Positions 1 to 6,144 of a DNA stretch of 11,568 nucleotides are shown here, piece by piece. Positions within the stretch are counted from its first letter, which is position 1; each line of letters opens with the position of its first letter. Source of the stretch: an uncultured Ruminococcus sp. (GTDB lineage: Bacteria; Bacillota; Clostridia; Oscillospirales; Ruminococcaceae); contig CAMBJF010000060.1 in NCBI GenBank assembly GCA_945867875.1, positions 1 to 11,568 on the forward strand. Direction: 5' to 3'. The notes beneath the pieces were generated by a model that was not told where the DNA came from, made no database searches, and was given only the letters and a program-made list of their open reading frames with translations. The translations under genes were made by a program, and so were the position numbers.

Positions 1-155
1 TTATAGTATATTACTTACAAATAATGATATATCTCATATTTGATATATATGATTAAGCAGTGAAATATCCCAAAAGAAAAAGTGAGTATAAAAATATTTA
101 ATTTGCGGTTGTCCTGAGAAAAACTGCACATAATAAAACGGTGAAAGGAAAGCAG

Positions 156-863
156 ATGAGAATTGACAAATTTGTGGCGGAGCAGACGGGAATTTCCCGT
201 GCAGATGCCAAGGCGATGATAAAAAAGCGGCAGATAATTGTGAACGGCGAGCCTGTTAGATCGGGAGAAGTTCACATTGACCCCGAAAATGATGACATTG
301 TTATCGGCGGTAAGCACATAAATTACAGAAAACATTTGTATATTATGCTGAATAAGCCTGCGGGAACGGTCTGCGCCGTGAAAGATGAGCTCAGCCCCAC
401 TGTGGTGGAGCTTATCCCGCCCGAGCTGCGCAGAAAGGGACTTTTCCCTGCAGGACGGCTTGACAAAGATACCGAGGGCTTTGTGTTCATCACCGATGAC
501 GGCGCTCTTGCCCATAAAATGCTGTCACCCAGGAGTCACGTTGAAAAGGAATACGAGGTAACACTCGAAAAGCCTGCGGAAAAAGGCTATGCGGCAGTGT
601 TTGAAGCGGGCGTTACCATTGACGGCGGAGAGAAATGTCTCCCTGCAAAGATCATTTTCACCGATGACGAAAAGGTGGTGCGCCTAATCATCTGCGAGGG
701 AAAATATCACCAGGTAAAGCGCATGATGGAGGCTGTGGGCAACAGGGTGACTTTCCTTAAACGAGTGCGTATAGGCGGCATTCCCCTTGACCCGAATTTG
801 CCCCTCGGACAGTGCAGGGAAATTTTGCACAAAGAAGTTTTGAATTTTTATGCAAAACAGTAA
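156..863 (+). CDS. rsuA: RsuA-family 16S rRNA pseudouridine synthase
   Basis: Isomerises a uridine to pseudouridine in rRNA; RsuA members typically act on 16S U516, the likely but unproven target here. The 235-aa protein has an N-terminal S4 RNA-binding domain (about residues 1-60, MRIDKFVAEQTGISRADAK) and then the catalytic domain. Its signature GRLDKDTEGF at 100-109 contains the catalytic Asp103. The later block EGKYHQVKRMM (191-201) is the conserved EGKYHQVRRM-type motif of the RsuA/RluB/E/F group. Length is normal for RsuA. I chose ATG 156 over the in-frame GTG at 141 because AAAGGAA (144-150) sits 6 nt before 156 and the S4 domain starts there. No clear promoter or terminator was found around it; the next gene has its own promoter. 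Family assignment is sure; RsuA versus RluB/RluE-like specificity is less certain. Confidence 0.93.
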   Translation: MRIDKFVAEQTGISRADAKAMIKKRQIIVNGEPVRSGEVHIDPENDDIVIGGKHINYRKHLYIMLNKPAGTVCAVKDELSPTVVELIPPELRRKGLFPAGRLDKDTEGFVFITDDGALAHKMLSPRSHVEKEYEVTLEKPAEKGYAAVFEAGVTIDGGEKCLPAKIIFTDDEKVVRLIICEGKYHQVKRMMEAVGNRVTFLKRVRIGGIPLDPNLPLGQCREILHKEVLNFYAKQ

Positions 864-947
864 TAAATTACCAACAATAATTTCAAGCCCGTGTTATTTT
901 CGTCAAACTAAATAAATAACTTTTTATAAGTTTGGGTAATAAGAGAC

Positions 948-977
948 TTGAAATTTGTGTCAATAATTTGGTATTAT
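948..977 (+). promoter_or_regulatory. Candidate sigma-A promoter of the sugar ABC ATPase gene
   Basis: TTGAAA (948-953) and TATTAT (972-977) are separated by 18 nt in an AT-rich gap upstream of the ATPase gene. A nearby alternative is TTGTGT (955-960), 16 nt, TATAGT (977-982). Either would give a leader of about 55-65 nt ending at the strong ribosome site GGGAGGT (1030-1036). The -35 overlaps CTTGAAATT (947-955), which is the reverse complement of AATTTCAAG at 879-887; the arms lie 59 nt apart and their significance is unknown. Confidence 0.5.
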
Positions 978-1045
978 ATAGTTATAGCCGATATAAGTAT
1001 ATTTGTAATGATCGGCAGCATTTTGAATAGGGAGGTCCACATTAA

Positions 1046-2188
1046 ATGGCAAGCTTATCACTCAGAGGCATCTATAAGAAATATCCCGGTGGCGTTGTTG
1101 CCGTATCAGACGTAAATCTTGAGATCAAGGACAAGGAATTCATTATCCTCGTAGGTCCTTCAGGCTGTGGTAAATCTACAACACTTCGTATGATCGCAGG
1201 TCTGGAAGAAATTTCCGAGGGTGAACTTTACATCGGAGACCGTCTCGTAAATGACGTTGCTCCTAAGGACAGAGATATTGCGATGGTTTTCCAGAACTAC
1301 GCTCTGTACCCCCATATGACAGTATTTGAGAACATGGCATTCGGCCTTAAGCTCAGAAAGGTTCCCAAGGACGAGATCGCCCGTAAGGTTGAAGAGGCTG
1401 CAAGAATCCTCGACATCTCTCACCTCCTCAGCAGAAAGCCTAAGGCTCTTTCCGGTGGTCAGAGACAGCGTGTTGCTCTCGGTCGTGCAATCGTTCGTGA
1501 GCCCCAGGTATTCCTTCTCGACGAGCCCCTTTCAAACCTCGATGCAAAGCTCCGTGCTCAGATGAGAACCGAGATCTCCAAGCTCCACCAGAAGCTCGGT
1601 ACTACATTTATCTACGTAACACATGACCAGACTGAGGCTATGACAATGGGTGACCGTATCGTAGTTATGAAGGACGGTTTCGTTCAGCAGGTAGATTCTC
1701 CTCAGAACCTTTACACCAACCCTGTAAACCAGTTCGTTGCAGGCTTTATGGGCTCTCCTCAGATGAACTTCATCGATGCTGTTCTCAGAAAGATCGAAGG
1801 CAAGTACACTGTTGAGTTCGGTTCCGAAGACACCAAAACAACAAGAGGCAAGAAGTACTACGTTGAAGTTCCCGAGGCTAAGGTTGACGACCTCGCTCTT
1901 TCCGAGCTCGTTGACAAGGAGATCATTATGGGTATCCGTCCCGAGAACATTCACGATGAGGAAATGTTCCTCTCCGCTGCTAAGACAGGCGTTATCGAGG
2001 CTGACGTTGAGATCACCGAAATGATGGGTGCTGAGACATACCTTTACCTCAACTGCGAAGGTATTCCTCTTACCGCTCGTGTTGATCCCAGATCCACAGC
2101 TCGTCCTCAGGATACTATCAAGGTTGCTATCGATCCCAACAAGATCCACATCTTTGATAAGGAAACTGAAAAGACTGTTATCAACTGA
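1046..2188 (+). CDS. msmX: MsmX/UgpC-type ABC transporter ATP-binding protein (sugar import)
   Basis: Cytoplasmic ATPase that powers carbohydrate ABC importers. In Firmicutes a single MsmX-like protein often serves several permeases, which fits its location here without permease or binding-protein genes (inference). The 380-aa protein shows Walker A GPSGCGKST (37-45), Q-loop Gln83, signature LSGGQRQR (135-142), Walker B VFLLDEP (155-161), D-loop SNLD and the H-loop histidine His193 (THDQTEA). A C-terminal extension from about residue 235 with GIRPENI (296-302) and MMGAETYLYL fits the TOBE/MalK regulatory domain. Length matches the family. GGGAGGT at 1030-1036 lies 9 nt before the ATG. Codon use is strongly biased (CTC, CGT, GTT, AAG, AAC), like rpsT in this window and unlike the neighbours, implying high expression. 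It ends in a strong terminator, so it is probably monocistronic. Confidence 0.95.
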   Translation: MASLSLRGIYKKYPGGVVAVSDVNLEIKDKEFIILVGPSGCGKSTTLRMIAGLEEISEGELYIGDRLVNDVAPKDRDIAMVFQNYALYPHMTVFENMAFGLKLRKVPKDEIARKVEEAARILDISHLLSRKPKALSGGQRQRVALGRAIVREPQVFLLDEPLSNLDAKLRAQMRTEISKLHQKLGTTFIYVTHDQTEAMTMGDRIVVMKDGFVQQVDSPQNLYTNPVNQFVAGFMGSPQMNFIDAVLRKIEGKYTVEFGSEDTKTTRGKKYYVEVPEAKVDDLALSELVDKEIIMGIRPENIHDEEMFLSAAKTGVIEADVEITEMMGAETYLYLNCEGIPLTARVDPRSTARPQDTIKVAIDPNKIHIFDKETEKTVIN

Positions 2189-2209
2189 TAACTCACTAAA
2201 TAGCATTTT

Positions 2210-2238
2210 AAGGGTCTGCCGAAAAGCAGACCCTTTTT
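2210..2238 (+). terminator. Intrinsic terminator after the ABC ATPase gene
   Basis: Perfect 10-bp stem AAGGGTCTGC (2210-2219) / GCAGACCCTT (2226-2235) with a 6-nt loop CGAAAA, running into a T tract that ends at 2238. The nnr ribosome site begins only 9 nt later. Confidence 0.92.
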
Positions 2239-2257
2239 GTATAAACGGGAGGATATT

Positions 2258-3808
2258 ATGTATATTGTAACTCCGAAACAGATGAAGGCTGCGGAAGAAA
2301 TGACTGACAAAAGCGGGGTATCATACCTTGAGCTTATGGAAAATGCAGGTGCTGCCGCCGCTGCGGAGATCATAAAGTGGCTTGATGTTAACGGTAAAAA
2401 AGCCCTTGTGCTCTGCGGAAAGGGCAATAACGGCGGCGACGGATATGTAATTGCCCGTCATCTTGCGGATAAAGGCACATTTGTGACAGTGGCCATTACT
2501 GCTCAAAAGCCCCAGATGGGTATTGCATTTGATGAATATAACAGGATATGCGGCAATAAAAACATAAAAATTCAGCCTTTGAGCGAAACAGAATTGCAGG
2601 GCTACGACATAATAGTTGATGCAGTTTTCGGTACGGGCTTTCACGGTGAGCTGCCCGATGATATAAAGAAAGCTTTCAGAGAAATATCATCAACTGATGC
2701 ATTCAAGCTTGCCGTTGATATTCCCTCAGGAGCAGACAGCATAAGTGGAAAATGCTCCGATGATGTGCCGTATTTCGATTTTACCGTAACATTTGGCGCA
2801 ATAAAGGCGGGTATGCTTCATATGCCTGCAAGAAAGCACTGCGGCGAAATTGTCACAGCCGATATTGGCATAACCGATGAAACTATAGAAAAATCGGGTG
2901 GCATAGAGCTTATGGACGATACGAATGCCGCTGTGTCCGTTCCCGAAAGAGGGGAGATGTGTCACAAGGGCTGCTTCGGAAGGCTCCTCATTATTGCAGG
3001 CAGCGATAGTATGAGCGGTGCGGCGGCGATGAATGTGACGGGAGCCCTCAGAAGCGGTGCGGGGCTTGTCCGTCTTGCATCAGTACCCAAAGTAATTGAC
3101 CGTGTGGGTTCGGGTATTTATGAATGTACCTTTACTGAGCTTGAACCCAATGCAGACGGCGGCATTTCTGCGGAAAATATTCCTGAACTGTCCGAGCTTA
3201 TAAGCAAAATGACCTGCGTTTCTCTCGGAAGCGGTATGGGTATGAGCGAGGACAGCATTAAAATTACCGAAAGCGTTGTAAAAATATGCGGTAAAAAAAA
3301 TATCCAACTGATAATTGATGCAGATGGTCTAAACTGCCTTGCAGGGCGCATAGATATTATCAGGAACGCAAATTGCAGGGCTGTGCTGACCCCTCACCCT
3401 GCCGAGCTGGGCAGACTTCTCGGAATTTCATCGGCAGAGGTGCTTGCGGACAGGCAGGCTATGGCGAAAAAGCTTGCGGAGCTTACGGGTGCAGTGGTAT
3501 GCGCAAAGGGATATCCCACCTATATCGTCTCCCCCGATGGCAGGACAAGAGCCTCGTTTACAGGCAACGGGGGACTGTCCCGTGGGGGCAGCGGCGATGT
3601 GCTTACGGGCATAATTTCGGGACTTATCTCATCAAACCGCTGTGACCTGCCCGAAAATGGCAATAAGCTTTTTGAAGCCGCAAGCGCAGGAGTGTACATT
3701 TTCGGGGCAGCAGCGGATATTGCCGCCGACGTGCTCTCAAAAACGGGTATGCTCCCCACCGACGCAGCTATGGCACTCCCTGACGTTTTCGCAAGGCTTG
3801 GAAAATGA
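2258..3808 (+). CDS. nnr: Bifunctional NAD(P)H-hydrate repair enzyme (epimerase + dehydratase)
   Basis: Repairs hydrated NADH and NADPH. The N-terminal domain epimerises R-NAD(P)HX to S-NAD(P)HX, and the C-terminal domain dehydrates the S form using a nucleotide cofactor (ADP in bacterial members). In the 516-aa protein the YjeF-N domain (about 1-220) carries GKGNNGGDG (54-62), DAVFGTGFHG (121-130) and VDIPSG (153-158). The ribokinase-like C-terminal domain (about 230-516) carries GSDSMSGAA (248-256), LTPHPAE (377-383) and GGSGDVLTG (443-451) with the expected catalytic Asp447. Length is normal for the fused form. ATG 2258 is chosen over an in-frame TTG at 2237 because GGGAGG (2247-2252) lies 5 nt upstream and the family motif VTPKQMK follows. 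No promoter was found between the preceding terminator and the start. A lipoprotein gene follows 45 nt downstream, probably in the same transcript. Confidence 0.94.
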   Translation: MYIVTPKQMKAAEEMTDKSGVSYLELMENAGAAAAAEIIKWLDVNGKKALVLCGKGNNGGDGYVIARHLADKGTFVTVAITAQKPQMGIAFDEYNRICGNKNIKIQPLSETELQGYDIIVDAVFGTGFHGELPDDIKKAFREISSTDAFKLAVDIPSGADSISGKCSDDVPYFDFTVTFGAIKAGMLHMPARKHCGEIVTADIGITDETIEKSGGIELMDDTNAAVSVPERGEMCHKGCFGRLLIIAGSDSMSGAAAMNVTGALRSGAGLVRLASVPKVIDRVGSGIYECTFTELEPNADGGISAENIPELSELISKMTCVSLGSGMGMSEDSIKITESVVKICGKKNIQLIIDADGLNCLAGRIDIIRNANCRAVLTPHPAELGRLLGISSAEVLADRQAMAKKLAELTGAVVCAKGYPTYIVSPDGRTRASFTGNGGLSRGGSGDVLTGIISGLISSNRCDLPENGNKLFEAASAGVYIFGAAADIAADVLSKTGMLPTDAAMALPDVFARLGK

Positions 3809-3853
3809 TGCGTTCCGAATAAATTGCCCTCTGTGGGCGGAAGGAACGTATTT

Positions 3854-4582
3854 ATGAAGCACTGCTTTCTTAAAATTTTTACGCCAATTATTATTGCGGC
3901 GGGCATTACAGCCTGCTCCGTCACCGAGCTTTCAGGTGCGCCAAAGCCGCAGCTTGACGGGGGATATACCTGTAAATGCGAGATAACAGCAGGAATAATT
4001 CCGCCCGGCAGCGACAGCAATGAAGAGTGTGAATTTGCCTTTTCGGGCACTGTGAAGCGATTCGGAAAGGGGTTCTGGGAAATGGACATATCCTCTCCCG
4101 ATACCATTGCGGGAATGAAGCTCACCTCCTGCGACGGCGACCTTTCATCATCGCTGGGGGAACTTTCAATGGGTGTCAGCGCCGAAAATGTGTCGGATAA
4201 ATCTCCCGTGTCCGCACTTTTTACCGCACTCGATAAAATCGCTCTCGACCTTGAAAACGGCGCAGAGCTTACCTCGGGGGACAACGGCGGCTGGGTATAT
4301 GGCTGTGACGGTATAAATGCGGTGTTTGACGGTGACGGGGTCATAACCTCTATGGCTGTTACATCTCCGAAAATGACGGTGAATTTCACGGAATTTTGTG
4401 TTTCCGAGGAAATTGTCACATCTGAATCCACATCATCAGCTCCCGAAAGTACATCATCAAGCGAATCGGAAAGTATAGTTACAACAGTAACTGTATCCGA
4501 AACAACTACTGCAACAGTCACAGAAATAACAACTTCCGAAAGCATTTGCGAAACTGTGGGAACGGTAAGTACAATGGAATAA
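3854..4582 (+). CDS. Lipoprotein with Ser/Thr-rich C-terminal tail, function unknown
   Basis: Predicted membrane-anchored lipoprotein of 242 aa. A short signal peptide (MKHCFLKIF then hydrophobic residues) ends in lipobox ITAC with Cys21 as the lipidation site. The body (about 35-182) alternates beta-like stretches, for example YTCKCEITAG, CEFAFSGTVKRF and KMTVNFTEF, and includes further cysteines (40, 42, 59, 93, 151, 182). Residues 187-242 are almost all Ser, Thr, Glu and Val and look disordered, as in cell-surface linkers. Such linkers often follow the lipid anchor in this group, whereas here the tail is C-terminal. ATG 3854 is chosen because AAGGAA (3841-3846) is 7 nt upstream and the signal peptide begins there; in-frame codons upstream would bury it. 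It lies 45 nt after nnr with a terminator downstream. The body resembles LolA/LppX-type folds only vaguely, so I give no function. Confidence 0.8.
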   Translation: MKHCFLKIFTPIIIAAGITACSVTELSGAPKPQLDGGYTCKCEITAGIIPPGSDSNEECEFAFSGTVKRFGKGFWEMDISSPDTIAGMKLTSCDGDLSSSLGELSMGVSAENVSDKSPVSALFTALDKIALDLENGAELTSGDNGGWVYGCDGINAVFDGDGVITSMAVTSPKMTVNFTEFCVSEEIVTSESTSSAPESTSSSESESIVTTVTVSETTTATVTEITTSESICETVGTVSTME

Positions 4583-4585
4583 TTT

Positions 4586-4615
4586 TTGCCCGTGAGCATT
4601 TCACGGGCAATTTTT
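4586..4615 (+). terminator. Intrinsic terminator after the lipoprotein gene
   Basis: Perfect 10-bp stem TTGCCCGTGA (4586-4595) / TCACGGGCAA (4601-4610) with 5-nt loop GCATT and TTTTT at 4611-4615. On the minus strand the same hairpin is followed by AAAAATTATT, so it should not stop gpr transcription well. Confidence 0.9.
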
Positions 4616-4630
4616 GTTCCACGTGGAACA
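4615..4630. other. parS: Candidate chromosomal parS (ParB/Spo0J) site
   Basis: TGTTCCACGTGGAACA is a perfect 16-bp palindrome with the CACGTG core and TGTT/AACA ends of the widely conserved ParB-binding site. The Bacillus subtilis consensus is TGTTNCACGTGAAACA, so only one consensus position differs and the change keeps symmetry. It lies in the short gap between two convergent genes, starting in the last T of the terminator and ending 2 nt before the gpr stop codon. ParB would nucleate here and recruit SMC/condensin. parS sites normally cluster in the origin-proximal part of the chromosome, so this hints at that position (inference). A simple chance palindrome or another bHLH-like CACGTG site is less likely given the full 16-bp match. 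Confidence 0.78.
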
Positions 4631-4632
4631 TT

Positions 4633-5502
4633 TTACATCATCGACAATATATCCTCATCGGAAAGCTCGGGCTGTGCCGCACGGTTCAGTGCAAATGCAA
4701 GGAGATGTGCGGAGCGTTCTATCATCTTGTCAATATCTCTCGGCGTGACCATCATATTCGGCAAATGCTTGTCGGGGGGCGTGCCTGTGATGCTGTGAAC
4801 GATACTGTGCATATCAACGACAGTGGGAATCCCCACGGCAATAACAGGTACTCCGAGAGTATCACGGGAAAGCTCCTTGCGGCGGTTCTGAACGCCCGAG
4901 CCTGGAGATATGCCGCTGTCTGAAAGCTGTATGGTTGTGCCGAGACGGGAAATATCGTTGCAGGCAAGAGCATCTATTACAATGACGCAGGTGGGCTTTA
5001 TTTTCTCGCAGACAGCCTTAACAAGCTCCGAGGACTCGATTCCCGTCTGCCCCATAACGCCCGTTGAAAGAACGGAGACCATATTAAGGGGCAGCTCCGA
5101 CAGCACAGCTCCCGCATTTTCCCCCGCAATATGCCGTGTAGCAATGACCTTTTTGGCAGTGAGAGGACCCAGTGCATCGGGGGTTATGCTCTCATTCCCA
5201 AGAGCCGCAATAAGAATATGGCTCCTGTCGGGGATAAGAGCCGTCAGCTCATCGGCAATATTCTGAGACTGCTCGCCGAAATCCTCAGGGTGAGCGGAAA
5301 GACGGTCGGTCTCAATGGTGATGTACGTGCCCTTCGGCTTGCCTATCCTTATGCCCGCAATGTCATCTGTGACGGTTATCTCAGTAATGGTGCAGACGCT
5401 GCTTTTACGTATCCGCCGCTTTATCCCTTTCGGCAGACTGTCCTTGTCGGGGTCTATCATCTCAACGGCAAGGTCTGTTCTTGCGTATTTTGAACTGCTC
5501 AT
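4633..5502 (-). CDS. gpr: Germination protease GPR (spore SASP-degrading endopeptidase)
   Basis: Aspartic-type endopeptidase, made as a zymogen in the forespore, that starts breakdown of DNA-binding small acid-soluble proteins at germination. The 289-aa product has the conserved N-terminal block YARTDLAVE (6-14) at the propeptide boundary, LGNESITPDALGP (101-113), STGVMGQTGIE, IDALA (176-180), TTIQLSDSGISPGSGV and LGVPVIAVGIPTVVD (216-230). Asp109 and Asp177 correspond to the two aspartates known as catalytic in the Bacillus enzyme. At 289 aa it is shorter than the Bacillus protein (about 370). The start is uncertain: AAAGGA lies 12 nt before ATG 5502 but directly abuts an in-frame ATG at 5514, too close to use; longer upstream extension is not supported. 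It is divergent from rpsT, a conserved neighbourhood in endospore formers. It implies that the organism sporulates or descends from sporulators. Confidence 0.95.
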   Translation of the reverse strand: MSSSKYARTDLAVEMIDPDKDSLPKGIKRRIRKSSVCTITEITVTDDIAGIRIGKPKGTYITIETDRLSAHPEDFGEQSQNIADELTALIPDRSHILIAALGNESITPDALGPLTAKKVIATRHIAGENAGAVLSELPLNMVSVLSTGVMGQTGIESSELVKAVCEKIKPTCVIVIDALACNDISRLGTTIQLSDSGISPGSGVQNRRKELSRDTLGVPVIAVGIPTVVDMHSIVHSITGTPPDKHLPNMMVTPRDIDKMIERSAHLLAFALNRAAQPELSDEDILSMM

Positions 5503-5534
5503 AATAATGGTCATTCCTTTCCATAGTGTAATGA

Positions 5535-5563
5535 TAATATGTGCATAATCACTAAAATAATTC
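5535..5563 (-). promoter_or_regulatory. Candidate sigma-G (forespore) promoter of gpr
   Basis: On the minus strand, GAATT (5563-5559), 17 nt, then CATATTA (5541-5535). The -10 fits the Bacillus sigma-G consensus CATHHTA and the -35 matches four of five positions of GHATR; the spacer is one shorter than the usual 18. Initiation near 5528 would give a leader of about 26 nt. The match makes sense because gpr belongs to the forespore regulon in Bacillus, but the element is short and AT-rich, so chance is possible. Confidence 0.45.
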
Positions 5564-5597
5564 TTGAATCGACAGGAAAAATTTATATGATGGGATA

Positions 5598-5626
5598 TTG
5601 AAAAAATATACACGCAATGGTATAAT
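5598..5626 (+). promoter_or_regulatory. Sigma-A promoter of rpsT
   Basis: TTGAAA (5598-5603), 17-nt spacer, TATAAT (5621-5626): a consensus -10, optimal spacing and a -35 with one mismatch. Expected start near 5633, which gives a leader of about 174 nt before the rpsT ATG. Confidence 0.88.
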
Positions 5627-5632
5627 AATATT

Positions 5633-5806
5633 ATGTCTGAAAGCGTCCGGGCCGACAAGTGGACGTTTTCCGCAGGATTTGCAAGCGTGATTTCAGGGAA
5701 CGATGTCATTACGCTCCTCAAAAGCCAACACCGTGTCTATGGCTTTTATTCACACACGATCCGAAATATTAAAAATACTACGAACAATTTTTTGGAGGTA
5801 ATGATT
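5633..5806 (+). promoter_or_regulatory. Structured 5' leader of rpsT, possible autoregulatory element
   Basis: The 304-nt gap between gpr and rpsT holds the two promoters and this leader. The leader begins with a 10-bp hairpin containing one G-U pair, GAAAGCGTCC (5639-5648) / GGACGTTTTC (5661-5670), with a 12-nt loop. A second perfect 8-bp hairpin follows, AAAAGCCA (5720-5727) / TGGCTTTT (5740-5747), whose 3' arm ends in TTTTATT and could act as a weak attenuator. A long leader on an 80-aa ribosomal protein gene suggests feedback control by S20; S20 autoregulation is known in E. coli by a different arrangement. The reading frame is open across the leader up to 5633, but no ribosome site or family similarity supports coding there. 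Confidence 0.45.
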
Positions 5807-6049
5807 ATGCCTAATATTAAGTCCGCTAAGAAGAGAGTAAAGGTTATCGCAGCCAAGACACTTCAGAACAAGATGATCAAGTCCAACCTTAAGACTGTTA
5901 TCAAGGCTGCTGACGCTGAGAAGTCTCCCGAGGCTGTAAAGCTCGCTATCAAGAAGGTTGACCAGGCTTGCGCTAAGGGCCTTATGCACAAGAACAAGGC
6001 TGCAAGAAAGAAGAGCCAGCTCGCTAAGAAGCTCAACGCTGCTCAGTAA
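5807..6049 (+). CDS. rpsT: 30S ribosomal protein S20
   Basis: Small 80-aa basic protein that binds 16S rRNA and helps assemble the 30S subunit. It begins MPNIKSAKKR and is rich in Lys and Ala throughout, with the conserved segments KTLQNKMIKSNLKTVIK (17-33) and KGLMHKNKAARKKSQLAKKL (57-76) typical of bacterial S20. Length is normal. ATG 5807 is chosen because GGAGG (5794-5798) lies 8 nt upstream; the in-frame ATG at 5801 is only 2 nt from it, and S20 proteins usually start MPNIKSA. Codons are strongly biased (AAG, CTC, GCT, ATC), as expected for a ribosomal protein and shared with the ABC ATPase gene. It is transcribed alone from the promoter at 5598-5626 and ends at a terminator 18 nt after the stop codon. 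Confidence 0.97.
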   Translation: MPNIKSAKKRVKVIAAKTLQNKMIKSNLKTVIKAADAEKSPEAVKLAIKKVDQACAKGLMHKNKAARKKSQLAKKLNAAQ

Positions 6050-6066
6050 TTTTAAAGCAAAATTAT

Positions 6067-6094
6067 GCCGTCCGATAATTTCGGGCGGCTTTTT
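6067..6094 (+). terminator. Intrinsic terminator of rpsT
   Basis: 9-bp GC-rich stem GCCGTCCGA (6067-6075) / TCGGGCGGC (6081-6089), containing one G-U pair, with loop TAATT, followed by TTTTT at 6090-6094. Confidence 0.93.
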
Positions 6095-6106
6095 GTATGT
6101 GTATGA

Positions 6107-6143
6107 AAAAGCCCTAACAATCTAAAAAGTTGTTAGGGCTTTT
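6107..6143. terminator. Bidirectional terminator between rpsT and the anti-sigma gene
   Basis: Perfect 14-bp stem AAAAGCCCTAACAA (6107-6120) / TTGTTAGGGCTTTT (6130-6143) with a 9-nt loop. It has T tracts on both strands, TTTT here and the complement of AAAAA (6106-6110) on the other strand. It ends 1 nt before the stop codon of the minus-strand gene, so it mainly serves that operon and also backs up the rpsT terminator. Confidence 0.93.
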
Positions 6144-6144
6144 G

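Noticed and set aside
875..969. Short direct repeat CAATAATTT (875-883 and 961-969) before the ABC ATPase gene
   Set aside because: Nine AT-rich bases in an AT-rich gap; no symmetry or spacing that suggests a binding site.
1532..2206. Minus-strand open frame of 224 codons inside the ABC ATPase gene
   Set aside because: Shadow frame produced by the strong codon bias of the ATPase gene; no domain and no ribosome site.
3520..4599. Long open frame on the minus strand across the lipoprotein and the end of nnr
   Set aside because: It is antisense to two well-supported genes, is Ser/Thr/Val-rich only because it mirrors the lipoprotein tail, and has no ribosome site or recognisable domain.
5503..5721. 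N-terminal extension of gpr
   Set aside because: The extra residues lack conservation, cross the rpsT promoter, and contain the candidate sigma-G promoter; the family motif RTDLAVE lies just after ATG 5502.
5633..5806. N-terminal extension of rpsT through its leader
   Set aside because: S20 starts MPNIKSA with a strong ribosome site directly upstream; the extension would begin at the expected transcription start, without a ribosome site.
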